Below the pieces are notes generated by a model. The model was not told where the DNA came from and did not search any database. It saw nothing but the letters and a program-made list of their open reading frames with translations. This document shows, piece after piece, positions 6,430 through 14,667 of a DNA stretch of 26,045 nt. The stretch lies in NCBI GenBank assembly GCA_047605685.1, contig JASGFF010000034.1, positions 1 through 26,045 on the forward strand. Direction: 5' to 3'. The DNA is from JAUASV01 sp047605685. GTDB taxonomy: Bacteria > Actinomycetota > Actinomycetes > Actinomycetales > Microbacteriaceae. Position 1 is the first letter of the stretch. Every line of letters begins with the position of its first letter. A program made the translations under genes and the position numbers.

Positions 6430-6972
6430 ATGACGGACGACGCCCCCAGCCACCGCGGCCCGATCGTCGTAGGCGTCGCCTGGCAGTCCCCGGCGGCCGT
6501 GATCCGCACCGCGGCCGACTTCGCGCGCCGCTTCGAGGCGGAGCTGGTCTGCGCCTTCGTCGACGAGAGCGTCTACCAGGCGGCCTTCGCGATGGACGGC
6601 ATGGGCACCACGATCCCGATGGACGTCGAGCTCGCCGCAGAGGTGCCGGTCACGGTGCCTGAGGAGGTGGAGGCCCGCATCGCGGAGACGCTCGGGGGCA
6701 CCGGGATCCCCTGGTCGGCGCGCGCCCTCGAGGGCGATCCGGCGCGGGAGCTCGCCGAGCTCGCCGAGCGGGTGGACGCGCCGCTCATCGTGGTCGGCTC
6801 GCGGCATCCCGGCGTGCTCGGCTCGGTGCGGGAGTTCTTCGCCGGCTCGATCGCGGCCCGGCTCGCCCACATCCAGCCGCTGCCGGTCGTCGTCGTGCCG
6901 CTCACGCCGGTCGCCCGCGGCGGCGCGCTGCCCTGGACCAGCGAGCACCGCGACAGCGAGCACGAGGGCTGA
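6430..6972 (+). CDS. Universal stress protein family (UspA-like)
   Basis: A 180-residue single USP domain. It begins with IVVGVAWQSPAAVIRTAADFARRF, the first strand and helix of the fold, and ends with PLIVVGSRHPGVLGSVREFF-AGSIAARLAH followed by LPVVVVP. The nucleotide loop normally reads GSRGxxG with a later GS; here it is GSRHPGVLG...AGS, so ATP binding is plausible but the first loop is changed. An insert of about 20 residues with MDGMGTTIPMDVEL follows the second strand. ATG at 6430 has GGAGAGG about 6 nt upstream. The 236-bp gap to padR holds the operator; only weak -35/-10 candidates (TTGCGG 6335, TACCCT 6360) were seen before the gene. Its role is general stress or dormancy response by family. 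Confidence 0.88.
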   Translation: MTDDAPSHRGPIVVGVAWQSPAAVIRTAADFARRFEAELVCAFVDESVYQAAFAMDGMGTTIPMDVELAAEVPVTVPEEVEARIAETLGGTGIPWSARALEGDPARELAELAERVDAPLIVVGSRHPGVLGSVREFFAGSIAARLAHIQPLPVVVVPLTPVARGGALPWTSEHRDSEHEG

Positions 6973-7041
6973 GCCGGCGGGCCCGCTCCCCTCTCCCCCC
7001 GGCCGGCGCCCGGCTGGCTACGGGCCACGGCCGGCGACCGA

Positions 7042-8484
7042 TCAGTCCGTGCCCGCGTCGAAGGCGGCCGCCTCGTTCGCGGCATCCGCCCGCCGTCCGA
7101 GCTCCTCAGCCGCCGCGCTCGACTCCTCGACGGCGCCGAGGATCTGCGCCGCCGCGCCGCTCTCCAGCCGGCCGACGAGCGCCCCGGTCGGGCCGCCGAT
7201 GAGACCGGATGCCGCGTACTGCTCCAGCCGCGACCGCGAGTCGGCGATGTCGAGGTTGCGCATCGTCAGCTGGCCGATGCGGTCGTCGGGGCCGAAGGCG
7301 GCGTCGCCCACCCGCTCCATCGAGAGCTTCTCGGGGTGATAGCTGAGCGCCGGGCCGGTGGTGTCGAGGATCGTGTAGTCGTCGCCGCGGCGCAGCCGCA
7401 GCGTCACCTCCCCGGTCACGGCCGAGCCGACCCAGCGCTGCAGCGACTCGCGCAGCATGAGCGACTGCGGGTCGAGCCAGCGACCCTCGTACATCAGCCG
7501 GCCGAGCCGCCGACCCTCGACGTGGTAGTTCGCGACCGTGTCCTCGTTGTGGATCGCGTTGAGCAGCCGCTCGTAGGCGATGTGCAGCAGCGCCATCCCG
7601 GGCGCCTCGTAGATGCCGCGGCTCTTCGCCTCGATGATGCGGTTCTCGATCTGGTCGGAGACACCGAGGCCGTGCCGTCCGCCGATCGCGTTCGCCTCGT
7701 AGACGAGCGCGACGACATCCGGATGCTCGACGCCGTTGATCGCGACCGGACGACCGGCCTCGAAGCGCACCGAGACCTCCTCGGCGCTGACCTCGACGTC
7801 ATCCCGCCAGGCAGCGATGCCCATGATCGGCTCGACGATGTCGAGGCCGGAGTCGAGCCGCTCCAGATCCTTCGCCTCGTGGGTGGCGCCCCAGATGTTC
7901 GCGTCCGTGGAATAGGCCTTCTCGGTCGCGTCGCGGTACGGGAAGCCGTGCGCGACGAGCCACTGACTCATCTCGGTGCGACCGCCGAGCTCGGTGACGA
8001 AGCGCGCGTCGAGCCAGGGCTTGTAGATGCGCAGACCCGGGTTCGCCATCAGGCCGTAGCGGTAGAACCGCTCGATGTCGTTGCCCTTGTAGGTGGAGCC
8101 GTCGCCCCAGATGTCGACGCCGTCCTCTCTCATGGCCCGCACGAGCATGGTGCCGGTGACGGCGCGGCCGAGCGGTGTCGTGTTGAAGTAGGTCTTGCCG
8201 CCGGAGCGGATGTGGAAGGCGCCGCACTGCAGCGCCACGAGGCCCTCCTCGACGAGGGCGCTCTTGGCGTCGACGAGCCGCGCGACCTCGGCGCCGTACT
8301 GGAAGGCCCGGCCGGGCACCGTGTCGATCTCGGGCTCGTCGTACTGGCCGATGTCCGCCGTGTAGGTGCACGGCACGGCGCCGCCGGCACGCATCCAGGC
8401 CACGGCGCAGGAGGTGTCGAGCCCGCCGGAGAACGCGATCCCCACTCGTTCGCCGACCGGGAGAGAGGAGAGCACCTTGGACAT
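7042..8484 (-). CDS. argG: Argininosuccinate synthase
   Basis: Joins citrulline and aspartate at the cost of ATP (to AMP) in arginine biosynthesis. The 480-residue product is of the longer, E. coli-like type rather than the roughly 400-residue type. The PP-loop IAFSGGLDTSCAVAWM is near residue 15. Other family blocks include YTADIGQYDEPE, DIWGDGSTYKGNDIERFYRYG, MSQWLVAHGFPYRDATEKAYSTDANIWGATHEAKDLE (citrulline/aspartate site) and SDQIENRIIEAKSRGIYEAPG. An Ala/Glu-rich tail (about residues 440-480) is less conserved. ATG at 8484 was preferred over an in-frame start at 8520 because the conserved protein begins there and a TACGCT box plus GGGAGG lie just upstream. It diverges from the GH13 gene. 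Confidence 0.97.
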   Translation of the reverse strand: MSKVLSSLPVGERVGIAFSGGLDTSCAVAWMRAGGAVPCTYTADIGQYDEPEIDTVPGRAFQYGAEVARLVDAKSALVEEGLVALQCGAFHIRSGGKTYFNTTPLGRAVTGTMLVRAMREDGVDIWGDGSTYKGNDIERFYRYGLMANPGLRIYKPWLDARFVTELGGRTEMSQWLVAHGFPYRDATEKAYSTDANIWGATHEAKDLERLDSGLDIVEPIMGIAAWRDDVEVSAEEVSVRFEAGRPVAINGVEHPDVVALVYEANAIGGRHGLGVSDQIENRIIEAKSRGIYEAPGMALLHIAYERLLNAIHNEDTVANYHVEGRRLGRLMYEGRWLDPQSLMLRESLQRWVGSAVTGEVTLRLRRGDDYTILDTTGPALSYHPEKLSMERVGDAAFGPDDRIGQLTMRNLDIADSRSRLEQYAASGLIGGPTGALVGRLESGAAAQILGAVEESSAAAEELGRRADAANEAAAFDAGTD

Positions 8485-8491
8485 GCCTCCC

Positions 8492-8497
8492 AGCGTA
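8492..8497 (-). promoter_or_regulatory. -10 box of argG promoter
   Basis: On the minus strand GATACGCT contains TACGCT, 7 nt before the argG ATG. The 7-nt gap is GGGAGGC, which looks like a ribosome-binding site, but if RNA starts about 7 nt after the box that sequence is not transcribed and the message would be leaderless. Confidence 0.55.
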
Positions 8498-8528
8498 TCG
8501 GCGCCCGGATGCCGGCCCACGCCGCCGA

Positions 8529-8534
8529 TAGCCT
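8529..8534 (+). promoter_or_regulatory. -10 box of a leaderless promoter (GH13 gene)
   Basis: TAGCCT, within GATAGCCT, lies 6 nt before ATG 8541. The gap GAGAGC has no good ribosome-binding site. The opposing argG box is 31 bp away, so both promoters share one 56-bp intergenic region. Confidence 0.58.
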
Positions 8535-8540
8535 GAGAGC

Positions 8541-10910
8541 ATGCACCTCGACGACTCCCCCGCCGAGCCCGTCTCCGACGGCCGTGCCGTCGGCACCGAG
8601 CTCCGCCCGGATGCCGGCGACATCGGCCATGACACCGACACCGGCACCGGCCCGGACGTCGGCCCGGATACCAGCCCCGACATCAGCTACGACGAGCAGC
8701 GCTACCCGGCCCGGCCCCGCCGGCTGCGCCCCCGGGACCAGTTCCGCGGCGGCCGGCTGAGCCGCTTCACCACCGACCCGCGCACCGCCAACGGCTCCAA
8801 TCCGAGCTACGTGGAATGGCTGGTGCGGCAGTCGATGCTCAAGGACGCCGACGTGCTCAGCCGGCAGCTCTCCGGTCAGCCGAGCATGTGGCGCAACCCC
8901 TACGCCCGCCCGGACGCCCGGCGCGCGATCGGCGTCGCCGACGTCTGGTTCACCGCCTACCCGATCTCGCTCATCACCCGCCCCGGCCAGTCGTTCCTGG
9001 AGGCGCTCGGCGAGGAGCAGCTGTGGCAGGCGTTCGAGCGGATCGGCATCAGCGGCATCCACACCGGCCCGGTCAAGCGCGCCGGCGGCATCACCGGCTG
9101 GCAGGAGACCCCGAGCGTCGACGGCCACTTCGACCGGATCTCCACCCAGATCGACCCCGCCTTCGGCGACGAGGACGCCTTCCGCCGGCTCTGCGACGTC
9201 GCCGAGGCCCACGGCGGCTCGATCATCGACGACATCGTTCCCGGCCACACCGGCAAGGGCGCCGACTTCCGGCTCGCCGAGATGGCCTACAAGGACTACC
9301 CGGGGATCTACCACATGGTCGAGATCCCCCCCGAGGACTGGCAGCTGCTGCCCGCCGTGCCCGAGGGCCGCGACTCGGTCAACCTCGACGCGGCCACCGA
9401 GCGCGAGCTGAGCGACGCCGGCTACATCATCGGCGAGCTGCAGCGGGTGATCTTCTACACCCCGGGCGTGAAGGAGACGAACTGGAGCGCCACGGCCCCG
9501 GTCGTCGGCACCGACGGGGTGACCCGCCGATGGGTGTACCTGCACTACTTCAAGGAGGGCCAGCCCTCGATCAACTGGCTCGACCCGACGTTCGCCGGCA
9601 TGCGCCTGGTCATCGGCGACGCGATGCACTCGCTCGGCGACCTCGGCACGAGCGCGCTGCGGCTCGACGCCAACGGCTTCCTCGGCGTCGAGAAGAGCAC
9701 GGAGGGGCTGCCGGCCTGGAGCGAGGGGCATCCGCTCTCCCACGCCGCCAACCACATCATCGCCGGGATGGTGCGCAAGGTCGGCGGCTTCACGTTCCAG
9801 GAGCTCAACCTCGGCATCGAGGACATCCGCGACACCGGGGCCGTCGGCGCCGACCTCTCCTACGACTTCGTCAGCCGGCCCGCCTACCACCACGCCCTCG
9901 CGACCGCCTCGACCGAGTTCCTGCGCCTCGCCCTCACGACGGCGCTCGAGCTCGGCGTCGAGCCCGCGGGCCTCGTGCACGGCCTGCAGAACCACGACGA
10001 GCTCACCTACGAGCTGGTGCACTGGGCCACCCTGCACAAGGACGACCGCTACTACTTCCGCCACCGGGAGCTGAGCGGCGCCGAGCTCGCCGAGCAGGTG
10101 CGCGCCGACCTCACCGCTGCGCTCACCGGCGCCGTGGACTACAACCGGGTGTTCACCCAGAACGGCATCGCCTGCACGAGCGCGACGATGATCGCCGCCA
10201 CCCAGGGGGTGACCGAGCTCGACGCGATCGACGAGGCGGCCACCCGGCGCATCCGCGACGCCCACCTGCTGCTCGCCCGCTACAACGCCTGGCAGCCGGG
10301 CGTGTTCGCGCTCTCCGGCTGGGACCTCACCGGCATGCTCACGCTGCCGGGCGAGACGGTCGCCGACCTGATCCGCTCCGGCGACACCCGCTGGATCGAG
10401 CGCGGCGCGCACGACCTGCTCGGCGCCGCCCCCGAGGCGAGCACGTCGAGCGCCGGGATGCCGCGCGGCCGCGCGCTCTACGGCTCGCTGCCGGAGCAGC
10501 TGCGCGACCCGGGCTCCTTCGCCAGCCGGCTCGGCGAGCTGCTGCGGATGCGGCGGGCGCACGGCATCGCCACGGCCACCCAGCTCGACGTGCCGCACGT
10601 CGCCCAGCCGAGCATGCTCGTGCTCGTGCACCGGCTGGACGAGGGTCGCGACGACCCGGACGCCCCGCTGCAGGTGACGGTGCTGAACTTCTCCGGGGAG
10701 AGCGTCGACGGCACCGTGCACTCCGAGGCGCTCGCGAAGCAGTCCGAGGTGATCGACGCGGCGACCGGCGAGCCGATCGGCCGGGTCGACGACCTGCACA
10801 GCTTCCCGGTCTCGCTTCAGCCCTACGGCGGGCTGTTCCTGCTGCTCGAGCCACCGGCCACCGAGCCCGGCGCCGGCGAGCCGGGCACCGGGACCGAGCC
10901 GGCGCGCTGA
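8541..10910 (+). CDS. GH13-family trehalose synthase-like enzyme
   Basis: A 789-residue glycoside hydrolase family 13 protein. Region I is DIVPGHTG (Asp231, His236), region II SALRLDANGF (Arg374, nucleophile Asp376), region III FTFQELNL (acid/base Glu421) and region IV QNHDELTYEL (Asp486), so the full catalytic set is present. The NHDELT run resembles trehalose synthase (maltose to trehalose isomerisation), and the all-beta C-terminal domain is typical of GH13. A distinguishing opening motif is DVWFTAYPISLITRPGQSFLEALG, where ordinary TreS has its YElHVRSF block, so this is a divergent subfamily and other alpha-glucosyl transfer or hydrolysis is possible. Residues 1-60 are low-complexity Asp/Thr/Pro-rich. 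The ATG at 8541 follows a leaderless-type -10 box. Confidence 0.78.
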   Translation: MHLDDSPAEPVSDGRAVGTELRPDAGDIGHDTDTGTGPDVGPDTSPDISYDEQRYPARPRRLRPRDQFRGGRLSRFTTDPRTANGSNPSYVEWLVRQSMLKDADVLSRQLSGQPSMWRNPYARPDARRAIGVADVWFTAYPISLITRPGQSFLEALGEEQLWQAFERIGISGIHTGPVKRAGGITGWQETPSVDGHFDRISTQIDPAFGDEDAFRRLCDVAEAHGGSIIDDIVPGHTGKGADFRLAEMAYKDYPGIYHMVEIPPEDWQLLPAVPEGRDSVNLDAATERELSDAGYIIGELQRVIFYTPGVKETNWSATAPVVGTDGVTRRWVYLHYFKEGQPSINWLDPTFAGMRLVIGDAMHSLGDLGTSALRLDANGFLGVEKSTEGLPAWSEGHPLSHAANHIIAGMVRKVGGFTFQELNLGIEDIRDTGAVGADLSYDFVSRPAYHHALATASTEFLRLALTTALELGVEPAGLVHGLQNHDELTYELVHWATLHKDDRYYFRHRELSGAELAEQVRADLTAALTGAVDYNRVFTQNGIACTSATMIAATQGVTELDAIDEAATRRIRDAHLLLARYNAWQPGVFALSGWDLTGMLTLPGETVADLIRSGDTRWIERGAHDLLGAAPEASTSSAGMPRGRALYGSLPEQLRDPGSFASRLGELLRMRRAHGIATATQLDVPHVAQPSMLVLVHRLDEGRDDPDAPLQVTVLNFSGESVDGTVHSEALAKQSEVIDAATGEPIGRVDDLHSFPVSLQPYGGLFLLLEPPATEPGAGEPGTGTEPAR

Positions 10911-10950
10911 GCCGAGCGACAGCGGCCCGGCTGCTCAGCGATGAAGCTGC

Positions 10951-12006
10951 TCAGCGGTTCGTCGCCGCCACCCAGGCCTCGAGCTTCGCGGCGGCGGCGC
11001 CGGAGTCCACGGCCTCGGCGGCGACAGCGAGCTGAGCGCGCAGCCGGTCGAGGATGGGCTCGCGCAGCAGCTCCGGGTTCTTCGCGAGGGCGAACGCGGC
11101 CAGCCCGGCGGCCGCGTTGAGCAGCACGATGTCGCGGTCCGCGCCCCGCTGCCCCGCGAGCACCGCCCGGATGCGCTCGGCGTTCGACTCCGGTCCGCGC
11201 CCGAGCAGCGCCTCCACCGGCACGAGCGGGATGCCGAGCTCGCGCGGGTCGAGGTCGTGCTCGGTGACGGCCCCGCGGGAGACCTCCCAGATGTGCGAGT
11301 GGCCGGTCGTGCTGAGCTTGTCGATGCCGTCGTCGCCGCGGTAGACGAGCGCGGTCGCCCCGCGGGCCCGGAACACGCCCACGACGAGCGGCACCCGCTC
11401 GAGCTGCGCGACCCCCACGGCGCTCGCCTCCGGGCGCGCCGGATTGCACAGCGGCCCGAGGATGTTGAACAGCGTCGAGATGCCGAGCTGGCTGCGCACC
11501 GGGCCGGCATGCCGGAACCCGGGGTGGAACGTCGCGGCGAAGGCGAAGGTGATGCCGACCTCGCGCAGCACCTCGCCGGTGCGCTCCGGGCCGATCGTGG
11601 TGTCGAGGCCGAGGGCGCCGAGCACATCGGAGGCGCCGGAGGAGCTCGAGGCGGCCCGATTGCCGTGCTTGACCACCGGGACGCCGGCGGCCGCGGCGAC
11701 GATGGAGGCCGCCGAGGAGATGTTGATGACGGCGCCGTAGGGATCTCCCCCGGTGCCGACGATGTCCAGCGCCAACGGGTCGACCGCGAGCGGGAGGGCG
11801 TTGGCGAGCGCCGCATCCCGGAAGCCGACGATCTCATCGACGGTCTCGCCCTTGAAGCGCAGCGCCGTCAGCAGGCCGCCGAGCTGGGCGGGCGTCGCCT
11901 CGCCGAGCATGACCCGCTCCATCGCCCAGCTGGCCTCGGCGACGGACAGATCGTGCCCGGTCACGAGGCTCTCGAGGACGGCTGGCCAGCTGCGGTCGAC
12001 GGGCAT
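10951..12006 (-). CDS. trpD: Anthranilate phosphoribosyltransferase
   Basis: Transfers phosphoribosyl from PRPP to anthranilate in tryptophan biosynthesis. The 351-residue protein has the PRPP loop DIVGTGGDPYGAVINISSAAS (residues about 80-100), the anthranilate-site KHGNRAASSSSGASDVLGALG and the FAFAATFHPGFRHAGPVRSQLGISTLFNILGPLCNPA block, all as in the family. It stands alone rather than in a trp operon, diverges from ctaE across 77 bp and converges on the GH13 gene. ATG at 12006 lies 6 nt after a TAGGAT box, so the mRNA is probably leaderless. Confidence 0.97.
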   Translation of the reverse strand: MPVDRSWPAVLESLVTGHDLSVAEASWAMERVMLGEATPAQLGGLLTALRFKGETVDEIVGFRDAALANALPLAVDPLALDIVGTGGDPYGAVINISSAASIVAAAAGVPVVKHGNRAASSSSGASDVLGALGLDTTIGPERTGEVLREVGITFAFAATFHPGFRHAGPVRSQLGISTLFNILGPLCNPARPEASAVGVAQLERVPLVVGVFRARGATALVYRGDDGIDKLSTTGHSHIWEVSRGAVTEHDLDPRELGIPLVPVEALLGRGPESNAERIRAVLAGQRGADRDIVLLNAAAGLAAFALAKNPELLREPILDRLRAQLAVAAEAVDSGAAAAKLEAWVAATNR

Positions 12007-12012
12007 GGCGGC

Positions 12013-12018
12013 ATCCTA
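12013..12018 (-). promoter_or_regulatory. -10 box of leaderless trpD promoter
   Basis: On the minus strand GATAGGAT contains TAGGAT, 6 nt (GCCGCC) before ATG 12006. There is no ribosome-binding site in the gap. Confidence 0.6.
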
Positions 12019-12071
12019 TCGAGCGACACGCGGCGGCCCGGCCGCGGTGCCGGGGGCGTCCCGGGCTGGGA

Positions 12072-12077
12072 CATAAT
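12072..12077 (+). promoter_or_regulatory. -10 box of leaderless ctaE-qcrCAB promoter
   Basis: CATAAT matches TATAAT at five of six bases and lies 6 nt (GGGCAT) before the ctaE GTG. It is the closest match to the consensus -10 among the leaderless boxes here, fitting a highly expressed respiratory operon. A leaderless message starting at GTG is the simplest reading. Confidence 0.65.
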
Positions 12078-12083
12078 GGGCAT

Positions 12084-12716
12084 GTGACTTCGACACCGCT
12101 CTCGCGACCTCTCACGGCGCCGGTGGTCAACCGTCCGAACCCCGTCGCCGTCGGCACGATCGTGTGGCTGGGCAGCGAGGTCATGTTCTTCGCCGGACTG
12201 TTCGCCATCTACTTCACACTGCGTTCCACCTCCCCGCAGCTGTGGGCGAGTCAGTCGGCACACCTCAACGTCGCGTTCTCGAGCGTGAACACCGCGATCC
12301 TCGTCGCCTCCTCCTTCACCTGCCAGGCGGGGGTGTTCGCCGCCGAACGCCTGCAGCACCGCCGCACCGGCTGGAAGCCCACCCAGTGGGGCATGGTCGA
12401 GTGGTTCTTCCTCACCTACGCGATGGGGGCGATGTTCATCATCGGCCAGGTGTTCGAGTACGCCAACCTGGTCCTCAACGAGGGCGTCTCGCTCAGCTCG
12501 GACGCCTACGGCTCGGCCTTCTACCTCACCACCGGCTTCCACGGCCTGCACGTCACCGGCGGCCTGATGGCCTTCCTGCTCGTCATCGGCCGAGCCTTCG
12601 CGGTCAAGAACTTCGGGCACAAGGAGGCGACGAGCGCCATCGTGGTGTCCTACTACTGGCACTTCGTCGACGTCGTCTGGATCGCCCTGTTCGCCGTCAT
12701 CTACATCCTCAAATGA
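12084..12716 (+). CDS. ctaE: Cytochrome c oxidase subunit III
   Basis: Integral membrane subunit III of the aa3-type oxidase. The 210-residue protein has about five membrane helices, including TIVWLGSEVMFFAGLFAIYF, NTAILVASSFTCQAGVFAA, MVEWFFLTYAMGAMFIIGQVFEY and the end SYYWHFVDVVWIALFAVIYIL. WLGSEVMFF, GFHGLHVTGG and WHFVDVVWI are hallmark motifs. It is the short, five-helix actinobacterial form. GTG at 12084 follows a CATAAT -10 box by 6 nt. The stop overlaps the qcrC start (ATGA), so it is the first gene of ctaE-qcrC-qcrA-qcrB, the standard actinobacterial order. Confidence 0.97.
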   Translation: MTSTPLSRPLTAPVVNRPNPVAVGTIVWLGSEVMFFAGLFAIYFTLRSTSPQLWASQSAHLNVAFSSVNTAILVASSFTCQAGVFAAERLQHRRTGWKPTQWGMVEWFFLTYAMGAMFIIGQVFEYANLVLNEGVSLSSDAYGSAFYLTTGFHGLHVTGGLMAFLLVIGRAFAVKNFGHKEATSAIVVSYYWHFVDVVWIALFAVIYILK

Positions 12717-13546
12717 GCGGAACCCGTCAGCGCATGCACTCTCGTCGTCCCGCGTCGCGCCCGAAGCGACGCCCCGCCCGCCGTCAGCCGCTCGCGACGG
12801 CAGCGCTCATCGCCATCGGCCTCGCGGCCACCGGCGGCGTCTACTCCCTGTTCACGGCGACGGCGACGGCGGAGACATCCGCCTCCTCGACGACGAGCGA
12901 CCAGGTGAGCGAGGGCGAGAAGCTCTACCAGGCGAACTGCGCCACCTGCCACGGCCTCGACCTCGAGGGCACCGATGACGCGCCGACGCTCGTCGGCGTC
13001 GGCGCGGCGTCCGTCGACTTCCAGGTGGGAACCGGCCGGATGCCCGCCGCCGCGAGCGGCCCGCAGGCGGAGAAGAAGCCCGTGCAGTTCACCGACGATC
13101 AGATCGCCGCGCTCGCCGCCTACGTCGCCTCGATCTCCCCCGGCCCGGCGATCCCCGACGAGGAGTACACGGACGGCGAGGGGGACGTCGCCCACGGCGG
13201 CGAGCTGTTCCGCACCAACTGCGCCATGTGCCACAACGTCGCCGGCGCCGGCGGCGCCCTCACCGAGGGCAAGTACGCCCCGGCGCTCACCGGGGTCACC
13301 GGCACCCACATCTACGAGGCGATGCTCACCGGCCCGCAGAACATGCCGGTGTTCAACGACCTCAACCTGAGCCCGGACGACAAGAAGGACATCATCGCCT
13401 ACCTGACGTACATCGAGGACACCCCCTCGGTCGGCGGCTTCGAGCTCGGCGACCTCGGTCCGGTCGCCGAGGGCCTGTTCATCTGGATCTTCGGCCTCGG
13501 CGCCGTGATCGCGGTGACGGTCTGGCTGACCGCCAAGTCGAACTAG
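12713..13546 (+). CDS. qcrC: Di-haem cytochrome c subunit of the bc1 complex
   Basis: QcrC replaces both cytochrome c1 and soluble cytochrome c in actinobacteria and carries electrons from QcrA to CtaC within the supercomplex. The 277-residue protein has a basic N-terminus, a membrane segment (about residues 24-45), two cytochrome c domains each with CxxCH (CATCH and CAMCH), a GTGRMPA segment and ENMPVF-like QNMPVF supplying likely axial methionines, and a C-terminal anchor (FIWIFGLGAVIAVTVWLTA). ATG at 12713 overlaps the ctaE stop by 4 bp. A second ATG at 12734 would only remove seven residues. Confidence 0.97.
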   Translation: MSGTRQRMHSRRPASRPKRRPARRQPLATAALIAIGLAATGGVYSLFTATATAETSASSTTSDQVSEGEKLYQANCATCHGLDLEGTDDAPTLVGVGAASVDFQVGTGRMPAAASGPQAEKKPVQFTDDQIAALAAYVASISPGPAIPDEEYTDGEGDVAHGGELFRTNCAMCHNVAGAGGALTEGKYAPALTGVTGTHIYEAMLTGPQNMPVFNDLNLSPDDKKDIIAYLTYIEDTPSVGGFELGDLGPVAEGLFIWIFGLGAVIAVTVWLTAKSN

Positions 13547-13608
13547 CGCCACCGACGGACCCAGCACACAGCACATCGGCGACACAGCGCCGGCTCGAGA
13601 GGAAGACA

Positions 13609-14667
13609 ATGGCAAACAAGGAGGGTGCCGCGCTCGAAGCGGCCCGTCCGGTCTCCGCCGGCACCGCCGTCGTGCCCGACGAGGCCATTCCCAACCCGGG
13701 ACTGCCGCCGCACCGTGCGCGCGTGACCGACACCGACCCGAAGAAGCAGGCCGTGGCCTCCCGCCGGGTGACGGGCTTCTTCTTCCTCTCGATCATCGGC
13801 TCGGTGCTCGCCGCCGCGTTCTACATCGCCTTCCCCATCGACGCGGGCGACCTCGGCTCGGTGCGACTCAACAACCTCGCCGTCGGCCTCTCGATGGCCT
13901 TCAGCCTGCTCGGCATCGGCCTGGGCTCGGTCTACTGGGCGAAGGCGCTCATCTCCGACGAGGAGATCGTCGAGCTCCGGCACGAGACCCGCGGCGCGCC
14001 CGCGACCCGTGAGCGGGTGACCGAGATCTTCACCCTCGCCAACAAGGAGTCCGGCTTCGGCCGCCGCACGCTCATCCGCAACAGCCTCATCGGCGCGCTC
14101 GCGTTCTTCCCGCTGCCGGGGATCGTGCTGTTCCGCGACCTCGCCCCCGCCGAGGACCCGAACACCGTGCTGCGGCACACGATGTGGGATGAGGGCATCC
14201 GCCTCACCCGCGACCCCGACGGCACCCCGGTGCGGGCCGCCGACGTGGTCTACGGCTCCGCCTACCACATCATCCCCGAGGGGCTCGAGGACCGCGATGA
14301 CTGGCTGGAGCAGAAGGCCAAGGCCGCCGTGCTGCTCATGCGCATCCGGCCGGAGGACCTCACCGAGGCGGAGGACCGCAAGGACTGGTCCTACGACGGC
14401 ATCGTCGCCTACTCCAAGATCTGCACGCACGTCGGCTGCCCGGTGGCCCTCTACGAGCAGCAGACGCACCACCTGCTCTGCCCCTGCCACCAGTCGGAGT
14501 TCGACGTGTCCGACGGCGCCAAGGTGATCTTCGGCCCGGCCAGCCGCGCGCTCCCCCAGCTGCCCATCACGATCGACAGCGAGGGCTACCTGATCGCGCA
14601 GAGCGACTTCCACGAGCCCGTCGGCCCCAGCTACTGGGAGCGCCTCGGAAAGGACGATGAGTCGTGA
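13609..14667 (+). CDS. qcrA: Rieske iron-sulfur subunit of the bc1 complex
   Basis: The 352-residue protein transfers electrons from menaquinol to QcrC. A polar N-terminal region of about 55 residues precedes three membrane helices (near GFFFLSIIGSVLAAAFYIAF, LAVGLSMAFSLLGIGLGSVYW and LIGALAFFPLPGIVLF), the actinobacterial three-helix form. The 2Fe-2S site is CTHVGC ... CPCHQS, in the C-terminal third. ATG at 13609 has GAGAGGAAG a few nt upstream, an ordinary ribosome-binding site, 62 bp after the qcrC stop. The stop overlaps the qcrB start (GTGA). Confidence 0.97.
   Translation: MANKEGAALEAARPVSAGTAVVPDEAIPNPGLPPHRARVTDTDPKKQAVASRRVTGFFFLSIIGSVLAAAFYIAFPIDAGDLGSVRLNNLAVGLSMAFSLLGIGLGSVYWAKALISDEEIVELRHETRGAPATRERVTEIFTLANKESGFGRRTLIRNSLIGALAFFPLPGIVLFRDLAPAEDPNTVLRHTMWDEGIRLTRDPDGTPVRAADVVYGSAYHIIPEGLEDRDDWLEQKAKAAVLLMRIRPEDLTEAEDRKDWSYDGIVAYSKICTHVGCPVALYEQQTHHLLCPCHQSEFDVSDGAKVIFGPASRALPQLPITIDSEGYLIAQSDFHEPVGPSYWERLGKDDES

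Noticed and set aside
6973..7041. Possible terminator between the universal stress gene and argG
   Set aside because: The region is rich in CCGG and GGCC and can fold many ways, but no single long perfect stem stands out.
8130..10799. Very long open frame on the minus strand opposite the GH13 gene
   Set aside because: Composition-driven shadow: it is Arg/Ala/Gly/Val/Asp-rich with no domain, while the plus strand carries a complete catalytic enzyme. The same applies to other long antisense frames, such as 2080-4296, 14631-16436, 17576-19468 and 20284-22128.
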